Shown: positions 35,401 to 44,521, counted from the stretch's first letter. The stretch: 64,000 bases of DNA from Christensenella sp034926635 (GCA_034926635.1 JAYFQX010000003.1:1-64000); one strand, 5' to 3'. Made by a program: numbers and translations. The notes: generated by a model from the letters alone, not told the origin.

Positions 35401-35434
35401 CAGCAATTTAAAAAATAACTAATAAGATTTTTAA

Positions 35435-36451
35435 TTAAGTGGTCTGTCTGACAACAAGTCCCGGCTCTACCACGATCTGCTTTGGTTCCGGCTGCTGTGC
35501 ATTTCCCTGTTGCCGGATAAGCTCCATCAGCAATTCAACGCTTTTCTCAGCGATTTCATCGATTGGAATATTAATAGTCGAAAGACCATAAGAACCAATG
35601 GAATAACACTCTGCGTTGTCTATGCCCATTACGGCAACTTCTTCCGGTATTTTGTATTGATACCCATACAGTGCGGACATTGCACCAAGGGCAATATAAT
35701 CGTTATAACATAAAACAGAAAAAGGAGGTTTTTGTTTATGCAGCATTTTTGTCATCGCTTCAAAGCCTTCTTCCCTGCCCATGCAGCCATAGGATACCCA
35801 CTCCGAGTTGGGTTGTATCCCGTATTCGATCAGCGCACGTTCATAGCCTTTTTGACGTTCTACCGCTGTAGAAACAGAATCAAAATAATTAATCAGCATT
35901 GTTTGCCGCGGTTTACGTGCAAGAAGATGACGTGTCGCAAGATAACCCGCCTGTTCATCATTGGCAACGACGTAATTATCCTTTCCTTTTTCGATATAGC
36001 GATTCATGAGGACATACGGAATCCGAAACCGCCGGAGCAGCGAAACGCTTTGAGAATTTCCCCGTGCAGGCGTAAGCAGGACAGCCTCCACATTCAAACC
36101 GCATAATTCACGGATCAAGCCAAGCTCGTCTTCCACATTCTCATTGTTATTGAAAACCAACGTATAATAATTTTTTTCTTTTAATTTTTTTTGTACAATA
36201 TTAATGATACGTGCAAAATAAGGATTTGTATTATCACCAACGATCAAACCGATAAAATTGGTTTTCCGATGACGGAGGTTTTTGGCGGCAATATTAGGAA
36301 TATAATGCATTTCTTCTGCAAGCTGCAATATTTCCTTTTTTTTCTTTTCTGAAATCTGCGGATGATTCCGCAACGCTTTCGAAACTGTGTTAATGCTGGT
36401 CCCTGCACGCTCTGCAATATCTTTCAGCGTTACGACCTTTCGCATCTGCAT
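35435..36451 (-). CDS. LacI family transcriptional regulator
   Basis: A 338-residue regulator. Residues about 7-30 form the LacI helix-turn-helix with hinge (TLKDIAERAGTSINTVSKAL, then AAKNLRHRKTNFIG), followed by a sugar-binding domain (GLIVGDNTNPYFARI, AVMGIDNAE, TTINIPIDE). Its own promoter is upstream. The 407-bp spacer before the ino1 operon holds several LacI-type operator motifs, so it most likely represses that operon and responds to its sugar. Confidence 0.92.
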   Translation of the reverse strand: MQMRKVVTLKDIAERAGTSINTVSKALRNHPQISEKKKKEILQLAEEMHYIPNIAAKNLRHRKTNFIGLIVGDNTNPYFARIINIVQKKLKEKNYYTLVFNNNENVEDELGLIRELCGLNVEAVLLTPARGNSQSVSLLRRFRIPYVLMNRYIEKGKDNYVVANDEQAGYLATRHLLARKPRQTMLINYFDSVSTAVERQKGYERALIEYGIQPNSEWVSYGCMGREEGFEAMTKMLHKQKPPFSVLCYNDYIALGAMSALYGYQYKIPEEVAVMGIDNAECYSIGSYGLSTINIPIDEIAEKSVELLMELIRQQGNAQQPEPKQIVVEPGLVVRQTT

Positions 36452-36496
36452 TTATGTTTTCCCGCCTGTCCTCATAATTTGTAGCTATATAAATCA

Positions 36497-36525
36497 AGTA
36501 TAGTAAATATTAGACCGCTTTACAA
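36497..36525 (-). promoter_or_regulatory. Promoter of the LacI regulator gene
   Basis: Minus strand TTGTAA (36520-36525), 17-bp spacer, TATACT (36497-36502), about 45 bases upstream of the ATG. No CG-centred operator like those before ino1 was seen here. Confidence 0.65.
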
Positions 36526-36603
36526 TACCAATTCTTTGCAAAAACACATTTCAATTTTGCGATATGTTATTATTTTTTATCCCTCAAGCATGCAAATAAA
36601 TTC

Positions 36604-36644
36604 AAAAAGCCATTCCGTACTACATTTTTCCGGAATGGCTTTTT
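36604..36644. terminator. Terminator of the pst-pho operon
   Basis: AAAAAGCCATTCCG (36604-36617) pairs perfectly with CGGAATGGCTTTTT (36631-36644). It lies 18 bases after the phoR stop, with a T-run on the minus side. Confidence 0.92.
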
Positions 36645-36661
36645 ATCTCTGTTCGCGATTT

Positions 36662-38392
36662 TTATTCTTTTCGAAGTATTACGGTAAATGTGCTTCCGTC
36701 TCCCTGTTCGCTTAAAACCGAAAGCACTCCGTCATAAAGCGAAACAATATGCTTCACGATTGCAAGACCTAACCCTGTCCCGCTTATGGTTGCGCCGCCG
36801 GAATTCTTTGCCCTGTAAAAACGCTCGAAAATACGTTCAATTTCTTCTTCCGGGATCCCAATTCCATCGTCTTTGATTGATATGGTAATCGTCTTTGTGT
36901 CTTCGGAAAGGTTCACCCATAGGTTCCCGCCTTCTTTTCCGTATTTTACGGCATTGTCGCATAAATTCATCAAAAGCTGTCGGATGCGCCTGCGGTTTGC
37001 ACGGATAAACGCTTTACCTTCCAAATGAGCACAAATCCCGTGTTCCTTCATCTTATTTTCCAACAAACGCAGTACTTCTGATGCCTGCTGTGCCACGTCT
37101 ATCGTTTCGATATTTTCATCAAAACTTATTTGTTCTAATTCCGACAACTGCAGCGTATCATTAATGAGACCCATCAGCCGTTCTGACTCTTCTGTAATAC
37201 GTTTTGCGTAGTTCATAATGCTTTGCCTGTCGTTCACCATATCGTTTTCAATCAATTGTGCAAATCCGTTGATAGAAGTCAGCGGCGTTTTTAGTTCATG
37301 CGATACATTTGCAGCAAAATCACGCCGAATCCGTTCTGAACGTTCGATCTCCGTCACGTCACGGATCAGTACCAGCATACCATCGCCCGCCATGCCGCTT
37401 ACAAACGACATATCTGGAATCACGCTGGTATAAAACCCGTATACCTTTCCATTTAACGTTTCACGAACTTCAAACTGCAGGTTTTTCTTTTGTCCAAGCG
37501 ATTTTTCCAGCCTTTTTACTACATCCTGCCTGCGGATGCAGTGTAATATATTTTCATTTTCTACTTCTTCCCTGACTCCCAAAATATTTTTTGCAGCGCT
37601 GTTGATCAGCAGCACTTTATAATTTTCATCAAGGATCAGCAGTCCTTCGTCAATATTATCCAAAATCAAAGCAGTTTTATTATTTTCCCGCTTTACCTTT
37701 TCAATATATCGATTCAACCTGCGTGAAAGATTTGCAAACGCCTGTGTAATATCATCAAATTCCGGATATTTGCTCTCCATTTTGAGCACTTTGCTACCGC
37801 CGTCAATATAATCCTGAACAGAATCATGAAGCTGTCCGAATGGCTGCAAAATGCTCTTTGCAAATTTACCCGAAAAAATCACAACAACAACAACCAACGC
37901 TATCATAAACATAATAATAACCGGAAGCGTACGGTTGATCATCGCCGCGGCATTTGCAAGAGGCATTGCATCTCTTAAAATCACGCCGTTCGGTAATTGT
38001 TTAGCCACATAAATCATATCGTACCCAAGGGTATCTGAGCGACGTACAGAAACACCAAACCCGCCCTTTAACGCCTGCTGTACTTCCGGTCGCTGCAAAT
38101 GGTTATCCAGCGTTTCATTGCCTGCAGGTGCGTCTGCCAAAACCGTTCCATCTTCTGCTATGAACGTAATCCTGTTGTTTTGCCTATATGCTTTCTGATA
38201 TGCGTCCGCAATTCCTTGGTAATCACCGCTATCATCGCCTACGGTAAGCGACATAGCATTGATATTTCCTTGCAGCACCGCCGACATATCATTGGTATAT
38301 GTATTTCTGAAGCTTCCTGTCGAAATTAAAACCGTTACGACGCATGCAATCAGCAGCATACACGTTGTAAATAATACTATTCTTTTTTTCAC
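36662..38392 (-). CDS. phoR: Phosphate-responsive sensor histidine kinase PhoR
   Basis: A 576-residue membrane kinase. Membrane helix at about 5-25, an extracellular sensor region to about 155, a second helix at 156-174, HAMP to about 235, PAS at about 240-350, HisKA with the phospho-accepting His365 in NVSHELKTPL, and HATPase motifs (NLCDNAVKYG, DDGIGIP, GTGLGLAIV). It lies 3 bases after phoP at the end of the pst operon, which identifies it as PhoR. The sensor activates PhoP when phosphate is scarce, in contact with Pst/PhoU. Confidence 0.92.
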   Translation of the reverse strand: MKKRIVLFTTCMLLIACVVTVLISTGSFRNTYTNDMSAVLQGNINAMSLTVGDDSGDYQGIADAYQKAYRQNNRITFIAEDGTVLADAPAGNETLDNHLQRPEVQQALKGGFGVSVRRSDTLGYDMIYVAKQLPNGVILRDAMPLANAAAMINRTLPVIIMFMIALVVVVVIFSGKFAKSILQPFGQLHDSVQDYIDGGSKVLKMESKYPEFDDITQAFANLSRRLNRYIEKVKRENNKTALILDNIDEGLLILDENYKVLLINSAAKNILGVREEVENENILHCIRRQDVVKRLEKSLGQKKNLQFEVRETLNGKVYGFYTSVIPDMSFVSGMAGDGMLVLIRDVTEIERSERIRRDFAANVSHELKTPLTSINGFAQLIENDMVNDRQSIMNYAKRITEESERLMGLINDTLQLSELEQISFDENIETIDVAQQASEVLRLLENKMKEHGICAHLEGKAFIRANRRRIRQLLMNLCDNAVKYGKEGGNLWVNLSEDTKTITISIKDDGIGIPEEEIERIFERFYRAKNSGGATISGTGLGLAIVKHIVSLYDGVLSVLSEQGDGSTFTVILRKE

Positions 38393-38395
38393 ACC

Positions 38396-39082
38396 TTATA
38401 CCTCAAAGCGATATCCCACCCCGCGTACAGTTTTAATATATTCTCCGCACCGCCCTATTTTCTGGCGCAAGGTCTTAATATGCATGTCTACTGTACGGGT
38501 TTCGATATCCGTTTCAATTCCCCATATTTTATTCAAAAGCGTCTCTCGCGTCAATACAATGCCCACATTTGACATAAAACAACGCAGCAGCTCAAATTCT
38601 TTATAAGTGAGCTCAATTTTATCTCCATCGACAAAAAGAATATGCGCCGATGTATCCATCGTCAGGCCACCACAGGTAAGGCTCTCCGAAACCGGCTTGT
38701 TTGATGCTTTTTGCGCACGCCGGATCACCGCATTTACTCGCGCAATAAGCTCTAGTACGCCAAAAGGCTTGGTAATATAATCGTCTGCGCCCAAATTTAA
38801 GCCGGAAACCTTATCAACCTCGGTGGTACGCGCTGTCAAAAAAATGACAGGCACATCAAACCCTTCTCTTGCGCTGAGCGCCCGGAATACTTCAAAACCG
38901 TCTATTCCCGGAAGCATAATATCAAGCAGAATCGCCTGCGGTTTTTCTGCCATGCCATCATATGACGAAAGCAGCTGCTCCCCACGTTCATAGGCGTATA
39001 TTTCAAAACCCGCTGAACGAAGCGTACATTCTATCAGTTCACGGACTGCCGCATCGTCTTCCACCACCGCTACCAAAGCCAT
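38396..39082 (-). CDS. phoP: Phosphate regulon response regulator PhoP/PhoB
   Basis: The 228-residue OmpR-type regulator has a receiver domain with the phosphorylated Asp54 in ILLDIMLPG and acidic ED at 8-9, plus a C-terminal winged helix with ELTYKEFELLRCF and RTVDMHIKTLRQKIG. The start at 39082 has GAGGTG upstream; a longer frame from 39199 has no ribosome binding site and adds an unrelated N-terminus. Three phased TTTACA boxes upstream of pstS are its probable sites, so it regulates its own operon. Confidence 0.93.
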   Translation of the reverse strand: MALVAVVEDDAAVRELIECTLRSAGFEIYAYERGEQLLSSYDGMAEKPQAILLDIMLPGIDGFEVFRALSAREGFDVPVIFLTARTTEVDKVSGLNLGADDYITKPFGVLELIARVNAVIRRAQKASNKPVSESLTCGGLTMDTSAHILFVDGDKIELTYKEFELLRCFMSNVGIVLTRETLLNKIWGIETDIETRTVDMHIKTLRQKIGRCGEYIKTVRGVGYRFEV

Positions 39083-39119
39083 TTTTTTCACCTCGCCTTC
39101 ATTATACCATATGGTATCA

Positions 39120-39776
39120 TTATAAAATACGCTTGTCTTTATGGATCCCCGTCTCCGAAAATACAGCCCATTCCGCAATATTCTCCGCATGGTCTCCAAT
39201 ACGTTCCAAATACTTCGCGATCATCAGATAATCGACGATTTGGTCAATCTTTTCACGGTCGTTGATTGCCATACTCATCAACTCATTTTTCACGATGTCG
39301 TAAAGCTTATCCACCTCGTTATCCATCTCAATCACACGTTCTGCAAGCTCCATATCGCGCTTCACATAAGAATCGACCGCCATATGCACCATCTGCGCCG
39401 TGGTGCGTCCCATCTTCGGGATATGCTGCGGTTTTTGCAAAATCTGTTGCTTGCATACGGACAGCGTAATCTCAGAAATGTCAGCTGCCTGGTCACAAAT
39501 TCTCTCAATATCGGTAATCATCTTGAGCGCGGTCGAAATCATTCGCAGATCCTTTGCCACCGGCTGTTGTTTCATGATAAGCTTCATGGAACGGCTCTCA
39601 ATCTGCCGCGCCATCCCGTCTACCATATCATCGTCCTCAATAATTTCTCTTGCACCTGCAATATCGCAATTTTCTATTACTTTTACAACCTTGGTAATCG
39701 TTTCTTCCGCCATCGCCCCCATCCTAATCAACTCCAGGTTCAGGCTTTCCAGTTCATCATCAAATTTATTCCTCAT
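39120..39776 (-). CDS. phoU: Phosphate transport system regulatory protein PhoU
   Basis: The 218-residue all-helical protein has two PhoU repeats with the metal-cluster motifs EDDMVD and EMDNEVDKL. It shuts off PhoR signalling when phosphate is plentiful and tempers Pst transport. Start at 39776 follows AAGGAG; it is 22 bases after pstB. Confidence 0.94.
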   Translation of the reverse strand: MRNKFDDELESLNLELIRMGAMAEETITKVVKVIENCDIAGAREIIEDDDMVDGMARQIESRSMKLIMKQQPVAKDLRMISTALKMITDIERICDQAADISEITLSVCKQQILQKPQHIPKMGRTTAQMVHMAVDSYVKRDMELAERVIEMDNEVDKLYDIVKNELMSMAINDREKIDQIVDYLMIAKYLERIGDHAENIAEWAVFSETGIHKDKRIL

Positions 39777-39798
39777 TGTTTTACTCCTTCCCGCACGC

Positions 39799-40554
39799 TT
39801 ACCCAAAGCGTCCGGTAATATAATCTTCCGTCCGCTTGTCCCGCGGCATACTGAACAGATCTTCCGTCTTTGCATACTCAACCATTTCGCCGAGCAGGAA
39901 AAACGCCGTTCTGTCTGAAATTCTGACAGCCTGCTGCATGTTATGTGTTACGATCACTACCGTAAATTTTTTCTTTAACTCACTCATTAAGTCTTCTATC
40001 TTGGTCGTGGAAATCGGGTCAAGCGCCGACGTTGGCTCGTCCATCAAAATTACTTCCGGCGAAACCGCGATTGCCCTTGCTATACACATACGCTGCTGTT
40101 GTCCGCCGGAAAGCCCGAGCGCACTTTTTTTCAGCCGATCGCGCACTTCATCAAAAAGTGCAGCCCCTTTCAGGCTGTTCTCCACAATTTCATCCAAATC
40201 TGTTTTATTCTTGATCCCATGAATTCGCGGACCATAAGCAATATTATCGTAGATGCTCATAGGAAACGGATTGGGTTTCTGGAACACCATCCCCACTTTC
40301 TTACGAAGGATCGTTACGTCTACCTTCGGATCATAAATGTTTTCTTCGTCAAGCAAAACATCGCCGGTAATCCGCACACCTTCCACCAAGTCGTTCATTC
40401 TATTCAGCGTTTTTAAGTACGTAGATTTCCCGCAGCCCGACGGACCAATCAGCGCGGTGATCTTTCCTTCTTCAATATTCATATTAATATCTTTTAAAGC
40501 ATGGTTTTGACCATAATACAAATCCAGATGCTTCGTTATGATTTTGATACTCAA
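39799..40554 (-). CDS. pstB: Phosphate ABC transporter ATP-binding protein PstB
   Basis: A 251-residue ABC ATPase with Walker A GPSGCGKST (about 36-44), Q-loop, LSGGQQQR and Walker B VILMDEPTSALD. RMNDL and VFQKPNPFPMSIYDN are characteristic of PstB. It couples ATP to phosphate import by PstC/PstA. Short gaps on both sides. Confidence 0.96.
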   Translation of the reverse strand: MSIKIITKHLDLYYGQNHALKDINMNIEEGKITALIGPSGCGKSTYLKTLNRMNDLVEGVRITGDVLLDEENIYDPKVDVTILRKKVGMVFQKPNPFPMSIYDNIAYGPRIHGIKNKTDLDEIVENSLKGAALFDEVRDRLKKSALGLSGGQQQRMCIARAIAVSPEVILMDEPTSALDPISTTKIEDLMSELKKKFTVVIVTHNMQQAVRISDRTAFFLLGEMVEYAKTEDLFSMPRDKRTEDYITGRFG

Positions 40555-40572
40555 AGTTTTTTCCCCTTCCTG

Positions 40573-41460
40573 TTATTTATGTCTATTACTGAATCTTTTA
40601 CTCAGGTAATTTGTTGACAAATTGATAATCAATACAATCACTACCAACACTGCCGCAATCCCAAATGCCGCATCGTTTTGTCCTTTTGCCGCATAGGTAT
40701 AAAGCTGCACAGTGAGCGTCGCACCGGATTCCATCATATGTCCAAAGAAATTGGTAGGCATATTGGTGCCGATCCCCGATGTAAACAGAAGTGCTGCTGA
40801 TTCTCCTACAATCCTGCCGATTGCGAGGATAATCGCTGTGATAATACCTGGTATTGCGCCGGGCAAAATGATCGTGCGGATCATATGCCATTTGGTTGTA
40901 CCGATGCCAAGCGCACCTTCCCGGTATTCATTTGGCACTGTTTTAAGTGCTTCCTGCGTGGTACGAACAATGATCGGCAGAATCATCAACACCATTGTCA
41001 ACGCACCCGCCAGGATAGAATATCCAAGCTGCAACGTCACGCCGAAAAATACCGCTCCAAACAAACCATACAGTACAGACGGAATCCCCGCCAGCGTTTC
41101 TGTTGTAAATTCGATCACCCTTACGACTTTACCGCGTTTTGCATATTCGTTCAGAAAGATTGCCGCACCAACGCCGATCGGCGTTGCAATCAGCAGCGTG
41201 ATCCCTATCATATACAAGGTATTGATAATGCTGGGCAAAATCCCAACTGTTTTATTAAGAGCACTGGGTGCAGTCGACAAAAAATCCCAATTGACCTGCG
41301 GCAGTCCCCGCACCATGATATAGATCAATAAATAAAAAAGGATGATCACCGTGAGAATTGCACAGGCATATACCGCAAACTTCTGCGCAGCATCCTTCGG
41401 TCTGCGTCTTTTTTTCATCAGGCTGATACCATTGGAAAGCTTATCCACCCTATTTCTCAT
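40573..41460 (-). CDS. pstA: Phosphate ABC transporter permease PstA
   Basis: A 295-residue permease with six membrane segments. The ATPase-contact loop EALKTVPNEYREGALGIGTTKW is the EAA motif. It overlaps pstC by 11 bases. Confidence 0.95.
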   Translation of the reverse strand: MRNRVDKLSNGISLMKKRRRPKDAAQKFAVYACAILTVIILFYLLIYIMVRGLPQVNWDFLSTAPSALNKTVGILPSIINTLYMIGITLLIATPIGVGAAIFLNEYAKRGKVVRVIEFTTETLAGIPSVLYGLFGAVFFGVTLQLGYSILAGALTMVLMILPIIVRTTQEALKTVPNEYREGALGIGTTKWHMIRTIILPGAIPGIITAIILAIGRIVGESAALLFTSGIGTNMPTNFFGHMMESGATLTVQLYTYAAKGQNDAAFGIAAVLVVIVLIINLSTNYLSKRFSNRHK

Positions 41461-42385
41461 TTCCGGCAGCCTCCTTTTTCAGCATAGTGTTCAAAACGAC
41501 GTTGATGACCATAATAAAGATAAAAAGTACCAGACCAATGCTGAAGAGCGCCTCTCTGTGCAATCCGGAAGCATAACTCATTTCCGAGACAATCCCCGTT
41601 GTCAAAAAGCGCACACTGTTAAAGAGTCCCGGCATATTGACCACGTTGCCCGAGACCAGTATGATTGCCATGGCTTCTCCCAGAGCGCGCCCGATTCCAA
41701 GTACCACCCCTGTGATAATGCCCGACTTTGCAGCAGGGATCTGCACCTTGAAGATCGTCTGCATCTTTGATGCACCCGTAGCAAGCGATGCTTCCGTATA
41801 TTCCCGCGGCACCGCCTTTAGCGATGTAATACTGATATTCACCACCGTCGGCAGGATCATAATCGTTAACACGATAATTCCAGAAAGCATATTGGCACCC
41901 CCTGTAAACACATGCGACGGGTCGTTTGCATAAAGAAGCATTTCCAGCTTACCGATCTGCGGCACCAATAAAATCATTCCCAAAAGGCCGTATACCACCG
42001 ACGGAATTCCCGCAAGCAGCTCAATCGCCGGTTTTACTACACCCGCTACTTTGTTATGTGCGACCTCCGATACAAATACAGCTGCCATCAGGGCAACCGG
42101 TACGCCAATGGCAATCGTAATCCCCGTTCCTACCAGCGATGTCAGTATCATAGGAAGAATTCCAAATTTAGGGTCAGCCGCCGTAGGCGCCCATTGTGTA
42201 CCGAATAAAAAATCTTTTAAACCAATCTGAAACATAGCGGGCGCACCGGATACAATCATATAAATTGTAATAACCAAAACAGCAATGACCGCAAAAATAC
42301 CACAAAAAATAAATACACCCTTCATGGTCTTTTCCAACGCTGTTTTGGTTTTTCGTCCCCCCATAATTGTCGAGCTGACATTCAT
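41450..42385 (-). CDS. pstC: Phosphate ABC transporter permease PstC
   Basis: A 311-residue partner permease with about six membrane segments, the EAA loop TSLKAVPREYTEASLATGASKM, and the PstC-typical FLFGTQWAP near the start of the periplasmic part. It lies 98 bases after pstS, separated by a hairpin. Confidence 0.95.
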   Translation of the reverse strand: MNVSSTIMGGRKTKTALEKTMKGVFIFCGIFAVIAVLVITIYMIVSGAPAMFQIGLKDFLFGTQWAPTAADPKFGILPMILTSLVGTGITIAIGVPVALMAAVFVSEVAHNKVAGVVKPAIELLAGIPSVVYGLLGMILLVPQIGKLEMLLYANDPSHVFTGGANMLSGIIVLTIMILPTVVNISITSLKAVPREYTEASLATGASKMQTIFKVQIPAAKSGIITGVVLGIGRALGEAMAIILVSGNVVNMPGLFNSVRFLTTGIVSEMSYASGLHREALFSIGLVLFIFIMVINVVLNTMLKKEAAGNEK

Positions 42386-42432
42386 GCCTTACACACTCCT
42401 TTTTCCTTGTGCATTCCTTTTATGGCGGCAAA

Positions 42433-42460
42433 GAGGCGCGAAGCTTCTTGCCCGCGCCTC
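42433..42460 (-). repeat. Intercistronic hairpin between pstS and pstC
   Basis: GAGGCGCG (42433-42440) pairs with CGCGCCTC (42453-42460), 12-base loop. On the minus strand only TTT follows, so it would be a leaky terminator or RNA-stabilising stem that gives more PstS than permease. Confidence 0.65.
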
Positions 42461-42483
42461 ACTGCTTATTTTAAAGAGGAAAT

Positions 42484-43374
42484 TTATGCAACTGTGATTA
42501 ACTTATTATCAGCGACTACCGCTTGTCCTTCTGCGCTGAGTATGTAATCGAGGAACGCTTGCACTTCCGGACGCAGCTCGCCTTCTGCCGTCACCATGAG
42601 GAAAGGTCTTGAAAGCGGGTATTTGCCTGCTTTGATTTCTTCTTCTGTTGCAGCCGCGCCATCCACATTCAAAGCGTTAACCGTTTCGTCAAGCGCTTCG
42701 AGCGATACATAGCCGATTGCTGCCGGGGTCGAAGCTACAGCCGTCTTTACCGCACCTGTCTCGTTTAATTCCTGCGCATATTTACACTGATCTTCGATCT
42801 TCAGTAATTCTTCAAAAGCACCGCGTGTTCCAGAGGACGCTTCGCGGCCGATTACGACAATCGGCTGGTCTTCGCCGCCGAGCGCGCTCCAATTATTGAT
42901 CTCGCCCGTATAGACTTTCACCAGATCTTCCGATGTAATTTCTTTTACCGTATTCGCCGGGTTTACTACGACTGCAATTCCGTCGATTGCGATTTTATGT
43001 TCGGTCAGCCCCGTTTCTTCTGCTTTCAGTTCACGGGATACGTTCCCAATATCAGATTTCCCGCTTTGCGCATCCTGTACACCTACCGAAGAACCGCCGA
43101 GCTGCACATCTACTGTTACGCCCGGGTTTTTTGCCATAAAGGCTTCTTTCAACGCATTAGCAATTGTTTCCATTGAAGTAGATCCGGACATGGATACTTT
43201 ACCGGAAACCGTTTCCCCCGCTGCTTCTGATGCGGCTGCCGCCGATTCTGTTGTTGCTGCGGCAGATTCAGTCGCTGCAGACGATGGCTGCTGCGCAGCA
43301 GGATTGCTTCCGCATCCCGCGACCGCAAATGCTACGCATAGGACAAGAGCTGTGATCATTACAAATTTTTTCAT
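42484..43374 (-). CDS. pstS: Phosphate-binding lipoprotein PstS
   Basis: The 296-residue lipoprotein has a signal peptide with lipobox AVAGC, a Ser/Ala/Glu-rich linker, and the PstS fold: SGSTSMETIANAL at the first phosphate loop, GGSSVGVQDAQSGKSDIGNVSR, and GREASSGTRGAFEE for the second phosphate contacts. It captures phosphate outside the membrane. First gene of the pst-pho operon. Confidence 0.95.
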   Translation of the reverse strand: MKKFVMITALVLCVAFAVAGCGSNPAAQQPSSAATESAAATTESAAAASEAAGETVSGKVSMSGSTSMETIANALKEAFMAKNPGVTVDVQLGGSSVGVQDAQSGKSDIGNVSRELKAEETGLTEHKIAIDGIAVVVNPANTVKEITSEDLVKVYTGEINNWSALGGEDQPIVVIGREASSGTRGAFEELLKIEDQCKYAQELNETGAVKTAVASTPAAIGYVSLEALDETVNALNVDGAAATEEEIKAGKYPLSRPFLMVTAEGELRPEVQAFLDYILSAEGQAVVADNKLITVA

Positions 43375-43431
43375 GTTGTTCTCTCCTTATAATAAATTTT
43401 TTAAATAAATACTCTCTTCAAAACAATTGTT

Positions 43432-43485
43432 ATTATAAAAAAAGATTGTAAAATCAACTGGCAGGCAATGTAAAAATAATGTAAA
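43432..43485 (-). promoter_or_regulatory. PhoP-dependent pst promoter with phased Pho boxes
   Basis: On the minus strand TTTACA occurs at 43480-43485, 43469-43474 and 43447-43452. The distances are 11 and 22 bp, so all are on one helical face, with one degenerate step between the last two. TATAAT follows at 43432-43437. There is no good -35 box. This matches activator-dependent PhoP promoters of Firmicutes, built of TT-ACA repeats. Confidence 0.85.
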
Positions 43486-43532
43486 ATAAAAAATCCCGTA
43501 ATTTACAGGAGAATTCCAAAAGATATTTATAT

Positions 43533-43565
43533 AAAAAAGAACCATGCTTTTGCATGATCCTTTTT
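43533..43565 (-). terminator. Terminator after the glucosaminidase gene
   Basis: Stem of 43533-43547 with 43552-43565 around an ATGC/GCAT core, containing G-U pairs. The minus side is followed by a T-run. Confidence 0.75.
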
Positions 43566-43576
43566 ACATTTGTTCT

Positions 43577-44386
43577 TTATACTTCGTTAATTTTATTGTA
43601 TGCCTGTTCCATCATTTTTTCAACGCTTGATGCCCAGTAGGAAGATTGCTCGCAATAAATTTTTGAAACGCCCTTTACTGTTTTCCCGGAATAATACTTT
43701 CCGTTTTCATTCAAGTAATTCTCACTGAGCAGCCTCGCCATATAATCTACGCACTGCTCTTTGCTGTCAAACGACAAATATCCGTTTCCACCGCTTTTCA
43801 GTCCTCCCAGGTTATTACTGTTTTTTGCAAGAGAACTGTTTCCGTTCCCGCTTTCCAGCTTTGTGATGCTGATCAAGAACAGAGCATTGACCCCATAATT
43901 CCTCTCTGCATTCACAAAAGCGCCTCCAAGACCTGCAAGCCCTGTATTCTGGAGTAAGATCTCGAGTTGCTCTTCCGGATAAGCCGTCAGATTGGTTAGA
44001 TCTGTGCCGCTCTGATAAACATAAGCGGGCGCTGTCAGCGCTACATCCGTTTCCAACACATAATGAATCGTTCCATCTTCTTCCACAATCGCATTCCATT
44101 CGTCATTCACATCCTGCATATATACTTCTACGCTTGTGCCAGAGGGTACTGTTTCAACTACCTCGCCGTTATGCGCCGGAATATCCATTACTTCGGTTTC
44201 GCGGACAACTACACTCTCCTGCGTTACATTTTCCTCTTGCTGCGCTGCATGCGCAACTTGTGGCATTGCCAGAAACAATATTGCGGTCAGCATCAAACAA
44301 AATATGATGCCAATAATACTTCCGGCTTTTTTTGTGGTACTCAACGAATCACCAGACTTTCTTTCAATTTTATCGGCACTAAACAA
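43577..44386 (-). CDS. Secreted glucosaminidase-domain (Bax/FlgJ-like) cell-wall hydrolase
   Basis: The 269-residue frame has a membrane/signal segment (SIIGIIFCLMLTAILFLAMP, ending in AHA), an SH3-like region (about 60-120) and a C-terminal glucosaminidase domain with the catalytic Glu in ITKLESGNGNSS and NNLGGLK. It would cut peptidoglycan glycan strands outside the cell. The start is uncertain: TTG at 44386 opens the frame with weak context, while TTG at 44344 has GGTGA upstream and gives a more normal signal peptide. Confidence 0.82.
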   Translation of the reverse strand: MFSADKIERKSGDSLSTTKKAGSIIGIIFCLMLTAILFLAMPQVAHAAQQEENVTQESVVVRETEVMDIPAHNGEVVETVPSGTSVEVYMQDVNDEWNAIVEEDGTIHYVLETDVALTAPAYVYQSGTDLTNLTAYPEEQLEILLQNTGLAGLGGAFVNAERNYGVNALFLISITKLESGNGNSSLAKNSNNLGGLKSGGNGYLSFDSKEQCVDYMARLLSENYLNENGKYYSGKTVKGVSKIYCEQSSYWASSVEKMMEQAYNKINEV

Positions 44387-44521
44387 GCCGACTTTATTAG
44401 TTTTACCACAAAAGCCCTATTTTGTAAAGTTTTCTTAATATTTTGTCCATATTTATGCATTGTTTTCAATAAAATTCCCCACATCACTCCAGATCATCAT
44501 TGCTTTTATGTCGAATTTCTA

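Noticed and set aside
35028..35434. Hidden small gene or structured RNA in the ino1 leader
   Set aside because: The region is A+T-rich with stops in all frames and no strong stems beyond the short operator palindromes.
40712..41323. 203-codon plus-strand frame across pstA
   Set aside because: Antisense to pstA, which has its EAA loop and neighbours in order.
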